DNA of 64,000 nucleotides from positions 1,426,001 through 1,490,000 of the forward strand of contig JAGPXD010000004.1 of the NCBI GenBank assembly GCA_020746995.1. The letters are read 5' to 3'. The notes beneath the pieces were generated by a model. The model saw only the letters and a list, made by a program, of their open reading frames with translations. It had not been told where the DNA came from and made no database searches. This document shows, one piece after another, positions 12,501 through 22,800 of the stretch. Each line of letters opens with the position of its first letter. The first letter of the stretch is position 1. This stretch comes from Plectosphaerella cucumerina (Eukaryota > Ascomycota > Sordariomycetes > Glomerellales > Plectosphaerellaceae). The translations under genes were made by a program, and so were the position numbers.

Positions 12501-14063
12501 TCAGGCAGCAATACGGGAGAGGGGCCAGGTTTCGGTCAGCCATGATAAATGCCCGTGCCCTAGGGGCCGCGGGCCATAAATGAGGCATTATATCAGGAAT
12601 CCCGCCCGCCTGGTTTGTTGTAGCGGGAGCTTTGTGGCCCTTTTCCCGAGTCGGAAGCTGACAAGCGCCTGGGCTTCTTTGTAACTTTGAGCTTCCAGTT
12701 AAAGCCCCCTCCTCCATACCGAGGATATCCCCAGCGAATCGACTCGACGCCGTGGCGTTCCTGTCATCGGCCTCGACGGGGGAAACCTGATTCCTGTCGC
12801 CTCGCTAATACCTGCGGGTAGTCGCCCGTCCGTTCGCCGACACAACACACGAAGAGACGAGCTGCTGCAGTGTGCCGCGCCCGCCTCTGCCTTCAGGCAA
12901 GCAAGTACTCCCCAAGCGGTGTCGAAGATAGCAGGAGGGGTTCATGTTACATTGGCGAACGCGGGAACAGATCGTACAACGCGCGCCTCGCGTGATCGGA
13001 CCTTAAATGTCTCCCACCCACACGCACCCAAGCAGGCAAGGCAGGCTAAGAATAGGCGTCCAACGCCTTTTTTCCTGCAGGATTGGCGGTAAAGCTCTGG
13101 AAAACAGCTTGCCCTCGAAGCATACCCCGCGTCTGTCACCGCGTGACCTCCTACCCCCCAAGTCACGAGCCCACTGCTCCACGCCGGTCGAGCCGCATCT
13201 CGCGGCAGTGGCCGCCGTTGTGAGAGGCAGCACATGAGCCGAGCTTGTCAGTCACATTCGAGCCGCGAGCCTCACCCTGGCCGTACTGAGCTGTGAAAGA
13301 GGCATTCTGCAGTGTCCCCTCTGCCTGCCGAACACCCGTCTTGCCCTCCGTGGCGTGGCGGTTTCCCCTTCCAGACCCCGCCGATCACCTCGGCCATCCA
13401 CGCCTTGGGTGACATTTTCTTGGCGCATGCTCGCATTCGGCCATGATCTTCGCCGCCCCCGGTGCATCTAGACCTCCGCAGCCCGCCTTTCCAACATTGA
13501 ACGCCCGGGCTGGGCGGCGGCGGCCTCTGTCGCGGGCGCCTCCGACCCCGTTCGGTTTGATCTGGATTGTTTGACCGCTTCCCAAGCGTTCGCCGCCGTA
13601 GAACCAATCACCCGGTCCGCGACTGTCATCGTCCGCGGCACCCCCCCAGCTAGGCTGCTCGCTTCCGTCGGGCTAATTAGCCACGCGCAGCTGTCTTGTG
13701 CTTACCGACATTGGATATCAGAAAGCTCTCGGTTACGGAGCTGGCTAGCTTCAAACGTTGAAGCCACAGCTGGGCAGCCGCATGATGACCCCGAAAGGAG
13801 CTGCTTGGCGATGATCACAACCCCGCTGGAGATGGCCATCGGAGAGAGGACGCCACATCACTTGAGTGTAATTGTAATGTAAATTTCCCCAAACATCAAT
13901 GGATGAGTTAGCAAAATCAAGACCTTGCAAGAGGTTTCAGTTCGCTATTAAATAATATGTAGATTCACGCTCGCTCGAATGAATAGCTATCGGATGTTAG
14001 ATACCGCCAGATGACCTTGAGAACCACGTCGCCATGAGATCTTCTTTTCAAGATATACCCAGT
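9593..14063. other. 4.5-kb gene-poor region upstream of casein kinase I
   Basis: Holds the casein kinase promoter and leader and the 3' flank of the Pro/Gln-rich gene. It contains a short GACAG/ACGAC repeat at 10801-10849, a CCCT-rich run at about 11872-11890, and many C- or G-runs. The longest open frame (10101-10967, +) has no splice context, no domain and a composition like its surroundings. The last 200 bp (13860-14063) are AT-richer, as expected next to a 3' end. No gene is supported. Confidence 0.5.
10801..10849. repeat. Short imperfect pentamer repeat (GACAG/ACGAC)
   Basis: Successive AGACA, GACAG and ACACG-type units run for about 50 bp in non-coding DNA. It is a simple-sequence tract with no visible function. 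Confidence 0.7.
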
Positions 14064-16451
14064 CTATCGTCCCGGGGCACCGTAAGGCCCTGGAGGTCCC
14101 GGTGGTCCCGGAGGCATTGGGGGCATCGGAGGCTGGCCGTAGCCCTGGAACGGAGGTCCTTGTGAATACATGTCTACATCTTTTGTCAGCGAACACTCAG
14201 TCAATATACCAGACGTCAACTTACGCTGTGGGGGGTAGCCTCCCGCCGCCGGGTGCATCGGAGGACCCTGCGGGGGTCCATATCCCCGTGACACGCCAAA
14301 CGCCGGGGGAGGTCCCGCCCAGGGATTGTACTTGGTATTCGCAAGGTACGGCGAGACTGTGTGATCGAGCGTGCTGGCCGTCTGGTCCCACCACTTCTTG
14401 GAAGTATTGACATTCTGGTCGATGACTTCGGTGGTCTTGTTGAGCCACTTCTTGGCCGTGGAGGAGCCGAAAAGCTTCGAGCCGCCGGACGATGACGGAG
14501 GCGCGGCGTAGCCATGGCTGGACCCGCTGGGAGGGCCACTCGGAGTTCCGTTCTGAGGCGTAGAAGTGTGTCCCTGACCCGGCAAGTTGAGTGGGAGGGA
14601 CGGGTTGCGCGGCGGAAGAGGCGGAGGGGTGGGCCGGTAGGGAATGCCGTGGCCCGTCGGCATACTGGGGATGGGAGGCACTCCAAACGGAGCAGCTGTC
14701 GCAGGCGGCGCTGTGTGTGAGCTGGCAGGGGCTGTCGGTGGCCTCTGCAGGGGCGGCGCATGGTGTTGCGGTTGCAAGGGGGGCGGCGCATGCTGCTGAG
14801 GCTGTACCGGAGTGACAACAGGGGGTGGTTGTGAGGAAACAACCGAGTATGGCGGCGGGGGTTCCTCAGGCGTAGGAGAGGTAGAGGTTTGAGCCAGGCT
14901 TGCTTTGGATCCTGGTGCCGGTGAGGAAGCTCCAGGAGGAGGGGGAGGGGGAGGCAGTTGCTGGCCGTAAGTAGGAGATGCTGCAAGATGAGGCTGCTGC
15001 TGCGATGAGGGTTGCGCAGGCCCAGGAGAAGCACTTGGCTGTACCGAAGGTCCCGGGACGGAATGCGACAAGTGAGCGTAGCTCGGTTGTGACTGAAGAT
15101 ACGGGCTCTGCGGCTGCGGAACCGGAGATGGTGGCGGATATGGGTGCTGTGATGGATGAGGAGGGACCGGTGACATGCTTTGCTGGGCTACAGGTCCAGG
15201 CCCTGGTGCAGATCCGGTCACCGGAGGGACGGCCTGAGCATAGGTCTGCTGAGGCTGGAAATAGGGGCTCGGCGGCGGCGGAGCTGCCAGAGGGGACGTC
15301 GTAGACTGCGCATAGGGTGACGGGGCCGGCATGGCGGCGTACTGCGGCTGGGGGATCGGGACCGACGGGCTTGCCGGGGGAGCCGGGGCGACAGGAACGC
15401 TGGCATACTGCTGCTGAGGCCCGGGACTCGGGACGACAGGAGTGTCGGCATGCTGGTGCTGTTGTGGAGGCATGTACGGAAGTGCGCCGGGGAGCGGTTG
15501 GGGCATCGGGGGCTGCGCATGCTGCAGGTGCGGGCTCGGCGTGCCGGGGCTTGGCGATGTCTGAGGCCGGACGTCGGGGGTAGGCGCGGCGCTGGGCGGC
15601 CGGTAGGGCAAGATGGTATGCGCGACGGGCGACAGAGGGCTGTGAGGCGTGTGCGAAGGCGCCAGATGAGTGGGCGATGCCGGCCCAGGCTGGAATGATT
15701 GCTGGCTCGTGGGCGACAATGCCCCCGGCGATGGCGATGTCGTTCCCGGCGGCCGATACGGAACATATTGGCCCGCAGGCGACAGAGGCCTCTGCTCATG
15801 GCCTGGAGAGGGAATTGCCGGAGCGATGTCTGGTCTTGTGGCGTAGGGAACAGGTGCCGGCTGCGGCTGCTGGTCCACGCGAGGCGCCTCAATGGAGCTC
15901 TGGCTCATCCTGCTCCCTCCCGTCTTGACTATCCTCAGCGGCTTGACCGCAAGGCCCTCCTCCACGGGATCGTTGTCTGTCTTGTTGGGAGGACCACCGC
16001 TAGGCTGGCTCTGCTCTGGCTTATCCGTCGGAATGGGGTCGGTCTCGAGGAAGAAGCCCCAGGGGTTCGCTTGTACCGGCGTGGCCACGCTCGGGCTGGG
16101 CGAGGGCTTCGGCCTGGATGCCCCCTCCACGGGTCTCGCGGGCATCTCAGCAACGGCATCTTCATTTTTGGGGGACGTGACACTCGGCTTGCTAGAGACG
16201 GGAACGATGGGGGCTTCGAGCTCGGCGAGAAAGGTCTGCTGCACAGGCGGTCGGTGGTCGTTCGGGACGGGCGGAGGGGATTGGTAGTATTGCGGTTGTT
16301 GGTGGTGCTGGGGAGGGTACTGCTGTTGCTGGTGCGGCGACTGCTGCTGATGATATGCCTGGTATTGGTGCTGTTGATACGGCTGCTGCTGCTGCTGCTG
16401 TTGCTGCCCAGTCGGACGATATGGGGCATAGTGCCCCTGTCCTGAGCTCAT
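14064..16451 (-). CDS. Pro/Gln-rich low-complexity protein with PYRP motifs, unknown function
   Basis: Not recognised as a known family. Exons 14225-16451 and 14064-14173 give 778 residues; the 51-bp intron (14174-14224) has a GTAAGT donor and a CTGAC branch point, and is in frame without a stop. The protein starts with a poly-Gln tract near residue 15 (CTG/CAG-type microsatellite at about 16377-16411). It continues for about 640 residues of Pro, Gln, Ser and His-rich disordered sequence containing at least four PYRP motifs (beginning, middle and near 590). A compact, charged block with KKWLNKTTEVIDQ and KKWWDQTAST at about 660-720 is the only ordered-looking part. The tail is a PPMPPGPPG run. 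The start at 16451 (MSSGQG) is preferred: the in-frame upstream stretch to 17027 lacks the composition of the rest and looks like 5' leader. A scaffold or condensate-forming protein is possible but unproven. Confidence 0.8.
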   Translation of the reverse strand: MSSGQGHYAPYRPTGQQQQQQQQPYQQHQYQAYHQQQSPHQQQQYPPQHHQQPQYYQSPPPVPNDHRPPVQQTFLAELEAPIVPVSSKPSVTSPKNEDAVAEMPARPVEGASRPKPSPSPSVATPVQANPWGFFLETDPIPTDKPEQSQPSGGPPNKTDNDPVEEGLAVKPLRIVKTGGSRMSQSSIEAPRVDQQPQPAPVPYATRPDIAPAIPSPGHEQRPLSPAGQYVPYRPPGTTSPSPGALSPTSQQSFQPGPASPTHLAPSHTPHSPLSPVAHTILPYRPPSAAPTPDVRPQTSPSPGTPSPHLQHAQPPMPQPLPGALPYMPPQQHQHADTPVVPSPGPQQQYASVPVAPAPPASPSVPIPQPQYAAMPAPSPYAQSTTSPLAAPPPPSPYFQPQQTYAQAVPPVTGSAPGPGPVAQQSMSPVPPHPSQHPYPPPSPVPQPQSPYLQSQPSYAHLSHSVPGPSVQPSASPGPAQPSSQQQPHLAASPTYGQQLPPPPPPPGASSPAPGSKASLAQTSTSPTPEEPPPPYSVVSSQPPPVVTPVQPQQHAPPPLQPQHHAPPLQRPPTAPASSHTAPPATAAPFGVPPIPSMPTGHGIPYRPTPPPLPPRNPSLPLNLPGQGHTSTPQNGTPSGPPSGSSHGYAAPPSSSGGSKLFGSSTAKKWLNKTTEVIDQNVNTSKKWWDQTASTLDHTVSPYLANTKYNPWAGPPPAFGVSRGYGPPQGPPMHPAAGGYPPQRKLTSGILTECSLTKDVDMYSQGPPFQGYGQPPMPPMPPGPPGPPGPYGAPGR

Positions 16452-17168
16452 CGTGGTGTGTTCTGCTCCGCCCGCCGTCTTCACGAGACGGCCGATCGGA
16501 GCGCCTGGGTGTACAGGCCTCGTGTGGTCGGGCAGACGAGGGCAACCTCGTAGCGGTGGGAGCTTTCGGTCTCGTTTCCAAGGTCGGTCAGAAGAAAAGA
16601 AGGAGAAGACTTTTCGACCCGCTGGTGTTGACCAGAGAGAAAATCGAGCACCCGTGAGGCCCCTTCGGCTCTCGTGGCTGGCGGCGGGCTGCCTGGGAAG
16701 TTGGGAATGACCTGGACCACGAATGCGAGCTGAGAGGCCCCGGAGTCCAGGGCTGAGCCGAAAGCGACCCGAGTCGGGCTCTGTGATTGGCATCTCGCAG
16801 GGGGCTGATTCGTTAGCTGCAGGTTTAAGGTTAGCGGGGCTTTGGTCCCCATCGTCCCTTCCCTCAGCGTCCTGGCGCGCCTTCCACCGGTTCCCGTCAG
16901 GGGCCGCCCGCATGCATCGGGGCCCGACCTGATGGCAGGCAGGCGGGCAGGCAGGAAGCTCCCAAGTTTTGCCCCGCCATGTGCGGCGCAGCAACCCCTG
17001 ACGCAACAGAGGCTCGTTCCTTCTCACGACTGCGCCTCAAAATAGCATCATGAGTTCACGATCGACACAAACTTCCCCTCTTCAACGAAGAACTTCGTCA
17101 TCTTTCTCGCCAAAATCAGGCTTCATAACAAACCATGCTTGTAGACACATCCTCGGCACTCTGATCTC
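16452..17168. other. Leader/promoter of the Pro/Gln-rich gene
   Basis: About 0.7 kb between two minus-strand genes. The minus strand happens to stay open up to 17027 in frame with the downstream gene, but it reads as arginine- and proline-mixed leader sequence. Nothing else is visible. Confidence 0.5.
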
Positions 17169-19229
17169 CTACAACTCCTCGGTCTCCAGCTTTTGAGATG
17201 CCTGCTCGTCAGCAGGAGATGTACCCTCATGAGTCTTCTCAGGGGTTGCCTCCTTCTGCGTCTCCTCAGGGGTTTCCTCCTCACGAGTCTCCTCGCCGGC
17301 CACCTCCCCCTCCTCCTCAACCACCAAATTCTCCCTACTAACCCTCTTCAACTCCACATCAAACCCCCTCGCCCGAACAGCCGTCCCATCCCCTCCCTCC
17401 CCAAACACAAAATCAAAATGATCCAACCCAACATAATTATACGTCTTCCGATCCGACGTCAGCCACCCAAAGCAATGCGCGTCCCTCCACGCGGCCTTGT
17501 CCTCGATCAGCCGGGCCTCCGCGTCCGTCAGCAACGGCAGACTCGCCCGCCACGACGCTCGCTTCTCGTTCTCCAGTCCCGCCGGGTACAGCCGCGCCGA
17601 GGAGAACTTGGCCTCCGTGTCCGGCTTGTTCGGGTGAAGTAAGTCGTACTTGTCCAGGTTTGGGAGGACTTCGAAGCCTCTCATCACCCAGTTTGTAAGT
17701 ACAAGCCCGGCGCCCCTGTCCTGACTTATGACGAGCCGCGAGTTGGTCGTCTCGTCCACGTATTCGCCGACGAAACGCTCCCTCGCTTCTTCTCGGGCTG
17801 CCTGGTCCATCGCGGGGATGAGAGCGCGCAAGGTGTCTGATAGCAGAAGCTGTGGGAACATGCCTGCCGTCTCGGGGCCAGCGACCATGATGGAGAGGGA
17901 GACGCCGAATTCTGGAATCATGGCGATGATGGTGTGGTAGTCGATGATGTCGCCTCCTTTCGTGAAGATGTCGATGATCCTCTTGTCTGGCGTCACGCCG
18001 TCAAGGCGGTACATCTCGAAAGGTGCTCCCACCGTGGCTGACCAACTTGATGTGAAGGACGCCGGCCTGAACCACCGACGGGTCTTGTTAGGTGAGAGCA
18101 GCTTGTTCTTCATGATGGCTGTCATGAAGGCCAGCATATCCTCCGTGTTGGAGTTCATGCTTCCAGCTCTGAGGCATGTTAGCCCCTGAATCCTCGGTAT
18201 CCGAAAAGAAGCAGAACTTACGAGGCAATAACGCCGAGATCGATGTTATGAGACGTGCCGTTCGTGGGAATAAAAAGATCCTCACTCTCACCAGGGACCC
18301 CCATAGAAGTACTCTTCATCCCAGCAGGTTCGTAGATCGACGCCCTGATGATATCCTCGTACGGCTTCCCACCCGCCGCCTCGACCGCGAGCCCAACAAG
18401 CGAGATGCCAACGTTGGAATACACAGGCGAGGTCCACGACGGATGAATCGGTGGCCTCCTGTCCTTGAACGCATCGACCAGATCTGTCCAACATGAGCAT
18501 CACTCCCTCTCTCAAGACCGAACGTAGACTCACCCTCAACCGTACAAGGCCTCGCATTCCCCAAGCCAGAACAATCCGGCCTCTTCACCCCCTCCGGAAT
18601 CTTCGGCAGTCCCAGAGCCTCCCAGTCCCCAGGGACGGCCGCAAAGTCCAGAAACACTATCACCTCGTCAGTAACCATCACAACCATCCCGAAAAGAAAA
18701 ACTCACAATCAGCTCCAATCCCCGAAAGATGCGTCGCCACCCCCTCAACCGTAACATCCTCCCACCTTACAACATCCATCTCCTCCCCCTCCGCCCCCTC
18801 CAACCCATCCACCCACTTCCCCACCCGATCATCCATCCTCAACCTCCCCCCTTCCTCAAGCTGCAGCGCCGCCAGCACAGTGAACACCTTCGTCACGCTC
18901 CCGACGCGGTAGCAAGTCTTGGCCGTCACCGTCTTGGCGCCGCGCTTCGCTCCCTCATCGGGCGGCGTGTGGTGAAAGTCCAGGAGCGGGGCATCCTCGT
19001 AGATAGACTGTATACCCACCGAGACGGCCGAGTGCTGGAAGCCAAAGGAGGCTGTAAAGGCCTCGCGGAGGGCGGAGAGGGTTTCTTTAACCAAGGGGTT
19101 TGAGCTTGGGTGGCGGGGGGCGGGGAGGGCTGGGCCTAGGGGGGGACATTCCCGGGGTGCGTTCGCCGCGTTGGTGCCGGGTCCGAGGAGAGCGGCGCCG
19201 GCGACGAGAGTGCGGATGAGGATGTGCAT
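17169..19229 (-). CDS. Secreted beta-lactamase-fold serine hydrolase
   Basis: Member of the class C beta-lactamase/transpeptidase-like family; fungal members are hydrolases or acyltransferases of varied substrate. Exons 18707-19229, 18534-18656, 18222-18483 and 17169-18168 give 635 residues. Introns 1 and 3 have CTGAC or CTAAC branch points. A signal peptide covers about residues 1-21 (hydrophobic run then GTNA). The nucleophile motif is SVTK (Ser111, Lys114), the second motif is YSN (about 237-239), and a TKGG in the third exon-derived half may be the KTG equivalent. Beyond the usual domain there is a C-terminal lipocalin-like beta-rich region and a tail of Glu/Thr/Pro repeats (about residues 590-625) encoded by 27-bp DNA repeats. 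The substrate cannot be told from sequence. There is no biosynthetic gene next to it, so it is probably not part of a metabolite cluster. Confidence 0.88.
17225..17290 (-). repeat. 27-bp coding repeat in the hydrolase tail
   Basis: Two clear copies of a CTCCTCAGGGGTT-type unit begin at 17234 and 17261, with a degenerate third copy after 17285. They encode 9-residue units of the type ETPEETQKE. The period is a multiple of three, so copy-number change would keep the frame. Confidence 0.7.
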
Positions 19230-19843
19230 TGTTGCGATGTCGAGTGACGTTAAATCCCCAAATCCAAAGCAGCAGCCTCACCCCCTTTATGTCCTGCGGG
19301 TCCGGAACATTGCAGGGAGAGAAAACCAGGAATTGTCGAATACGCGTTTACCAACCCCGCCCCCAGATGTCATCGACAGCTGCATGTCTAGCATCCATCT
19401 CCAGGCAGAACTATTCCATTGGGGAGGGGATCAGCGGGGTGCCTACTGCAGTCAGCCCATCCGGTGTCATCCTCGCTCAAATCATCCCATCCATCACATT
19501 ACTTGGCTCGCAATCGACAATGAGAATCAACATTCATCTCTCGTGGATGTTCAACTCCTGAGCGCCGTGCGGTGACGTCCCAGCGCGCGAAAGCCCACGT
19601 CCCGTGGGCGGACGACAGACAGTCCTCAGAAAACGAGGTCAACACTACATACATACTCTCATCCAAAATCCCCGGCCCAACGGTGCCGTACAACGGAGGA
19701 GGCCCGCGCCTCCACTCCAGACATCCGGCGCATGCTCAATCGCCCGCCGTTTCTCGTGTCACATCGTAACGTAAGCGTCGCTTCATCTCCCAGTCTCCGA
19801 CCTCCTCTCCCACCCAGCATTATGCCATCCCGTAGATGTCCAT
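19230..19843. other. Intergenic between hydrolase and Rom2 genes
   Basis: About 0.6 kb that must hold the hydrolase promoter and the 3' flank of the Rom2-type gene. No gene or repeat is visible. Confidence 0.5.
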
Positions 19844-22800
19844 CTAAGACTCCATGTGCCCGTCGTTGAGCAACAGCTCCAGAACAATCTGGATCCCCGA
19901 GATCTCCGGGTGGCTCATGGAGATCTTGACCGTGCCCTTCCACTCCTCCCCAGGCTGGCCCGTCTGGCCAGCCGCCCAGCTTGTGCCACTCATAGCCATA
20001 CCGCCAGTCGGTCCCCTCACACCGTAATCGAGACACTTGACGTCCCGGCCGGCGATGATCTGTCGCAGCCGGCCGTTCTCCGCGTTCCGCACCTCGACGT
20101 AGTCCTCGTTGAACAGGATCAGGTACTGGCCGTACATGGTGGCTGCCCGCGCCTTCTTCTGTTTGCCCGAGTACTCCATGATGAGGGTGCGGCTGACGTC
20201 GCCGTGCTTGTCGACGTAGACGGCGCAGTCTTCGTACGCAAGCAGGAACTCCTGGTCATTCAACCTAAACATGCCGAGAGGACGCTGGTCGCGCACGCGC
20301 GTGGCGATATTGGCGATGGCCGGCACCTTCAGGTCCGGGATGGACATGGGCTGCTTCTTGTCCAGCGTCAGCAGCTCGAATCCCTTGGCCGTCGACACGG
20401 CAATGTACGTCTGGAAGATGTTCAGGGAGAAACATTCCGTCGGCAGGTAGAACTCGTCGTAGTCCCGGAAGCTCTCCGTGGCTCCGTTGATGCCCTTGCG
20501 GACGCCGAAGATCCGGCTCTTCTTCTCCGACGCCTTCTGGTACACAGGCTCCAGGACCTTGAATGTGTTGTGCATGCCCTCTTTGCGCTTGTAGAACAGG
20601 AGCATGCGGTCCTTCATCTTGGCCGTTGCGAAGAAGTTGACGTCCTTGCCCAGCCTCTGCGGTGCCCTCCTAGGGCTGTCGTTGATGGGGGCTGGGAAGT
20701 TTGAGACTGGCGCGACAACGTCCAGGGGATACGATGTAAGTGAGCGGTCCGCGATGATGACACAAACGGAGAACTCCTCCAGAACGGTGATCTGCGTTAC
20801 GCGGTTGGCCTGCACGGTCTGTAGAACAAGTTAGCATCAGGACAAGTTGACTTGCGCGGAAGAACATACCCTGATCCAGCCACGAGGGTCCGAGGCGTCG
20901 GAGATGTACACGCCATAGTCTGTTCCGACGGCGATGATGGACTTGCCAAAAGCCGTGAAACTCGTCGCACAGTTGACCTGCGCCCTACTGACAGGAGCCG
21001 GGCCCCTGGTAGGGCCATACACGGCCTCGAGTTCGCGGATGGCCCTGTCCAGGGGAGTGCCTCGGACCGGCACGCCTGCATGCTTGCCGATAGCGTTGAC
21101 CGAGTCGTACGCAAAGGCAATGTCCGCGAGCACACGAAGTCTGAAGGGCTCGGCGTTCTGCTGGAAGCATGCCTTGGCGTGGCGTGTCTTGGCCTCCACA
21201 ATCTTCTGCGCCCAGTCCGCCCGCTTCTCTGCGCTCGTCGCGTAGAGCGTGTACGTCTCGTGGCCGAGATGCTTGATGCGGAAGGGGTACAGGATCTTGT
21301 CCCTGGAGTCGTTCGAGCTCACCGGTGTCAGGCGGCTGCCGCCGACGGAGCCGATGGACGAGCTAGTAGCCGCGTGCTCCAGTGAAGGCCGGTCGACACC
21401 GTTAGTCGCGATCCGGTTCAGCCTCGTGTCGGAAGCGCTGACGGCGCCGCGTGCAAGTGGCGTGGCGATTCCCTTCTGCTTGGAGATCGGGTCGTCGTCC
21501 ATGCTGTCCAGGAAGAGCAGTGGCATGGGTATCGGCTAGTCACGATTAGCTGGGTCTCATGTCATCTGTACTCGCTCGGGAAACATACCTCCTTTGAAAC
21601 GTCAAACTTCTTGCCGCCCTTGCCATCGCGAGCGGGAACAGGCTTGGCCAGGATGAAGTAGTGGTCGAACAAGAGCGCGTGGGTGTCGACCCATCTCACG
21701 CCCTTGGAGCCCATCCTCTGCAGTTCGCCCTGCATCAGGAGCTCTCGGCCGAGATGATGCAGGTTCAGCACGGAGTGGAAGCCAGGACGCAGCACCAGCA
21801 TGGCGTTGAGCTCCATCATCTCCACCTTCTTCTGCATCTCGGCGACCTTGGCGTCACACTCCATGGTGACGTTGTGGATCTCGAGAATCGCCTTCGCAAG
21901 GTTCGTCTTCTCCTCGCTGTCCACCAGCATGAGCTTCTCCACGCTCTGCAGGATGAAGGTGTATCTTTGCAGCCGCGTGATGGGCGTCTTGAGGAAGTGC
22001 GTCCAGTCCAGCCTTCCGGACCTCGAGTGACCGCGCACACGTTCGAGGAACTCGGCGAAGATGATGTTCCGGCTGGCCTCCTTACGAACCAGGTACGAAG
22101 CATGAGGGTACTGTGAGGCGTAGTCAATGTAGACGTCCTTTGCCCGGCGAATCCATTCCCTGAACAGGTCGCTGAAGCCAGTGATCCAGGGTCCCTGCTC
22201 CTGCTGCCGGTACTTGAGTTGTGCCAGGAGGTACTCCCTGTTGACGCCCTGCACAGAATCAACCTTGCCAAAGACAACGGTGAGGAAGTTATCCACCCGG
22301 TTCGGCGCGATGATGGGGCTCGGGGCGTTGCGGATCTGGTCGTGGTACAGGACGCGGAGAACCTCCAGCTGGGTCATGTACTCCTCCTCGCCGGTCACAA
22401 TCTCGTGCAGGACGTTCTGCCGCTCGATCTCCTTCTTGGGCTTGCCCTCGATCGACTCTTTAGTCATCTTGTAGAAGCTCGCCCAGTCCTCCGACTTGAC
22501 CTCCTCTAGCATGAGCTCGTCGAGGTTGGCCTTCTTAAGCGTCCGCATGCAGTGGTGGGAGTAGCAGCGGCCGGGCGTCTCGGTTTCGTGCAGCTTGGGG
22601 GCGTAGCAGCCGTGGCCGGTGAGCTGCCAGAACACGCCAGTGATGGAGCCTGGGCCAAACTTGACCCATTCCTCCTCGGGGACCAGGATATTGGCATTGA
22701 GCATGAGCTCGACTACCTTGGTGCTCAGCACCTCGGCGTCAGCGACGTTCAGTGTCGGGACCTTGTCAGTGAAGAGGTTGACCAGTGCCTCCTCGATAGT

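Noticed and set aside
16452..17027. N-terminal extension of the Pro/Gln-rich protein
   Set aside because: The frame is open but the residues differ sharply in composition from the protein body; MSSGQG at 16451 is the better start.
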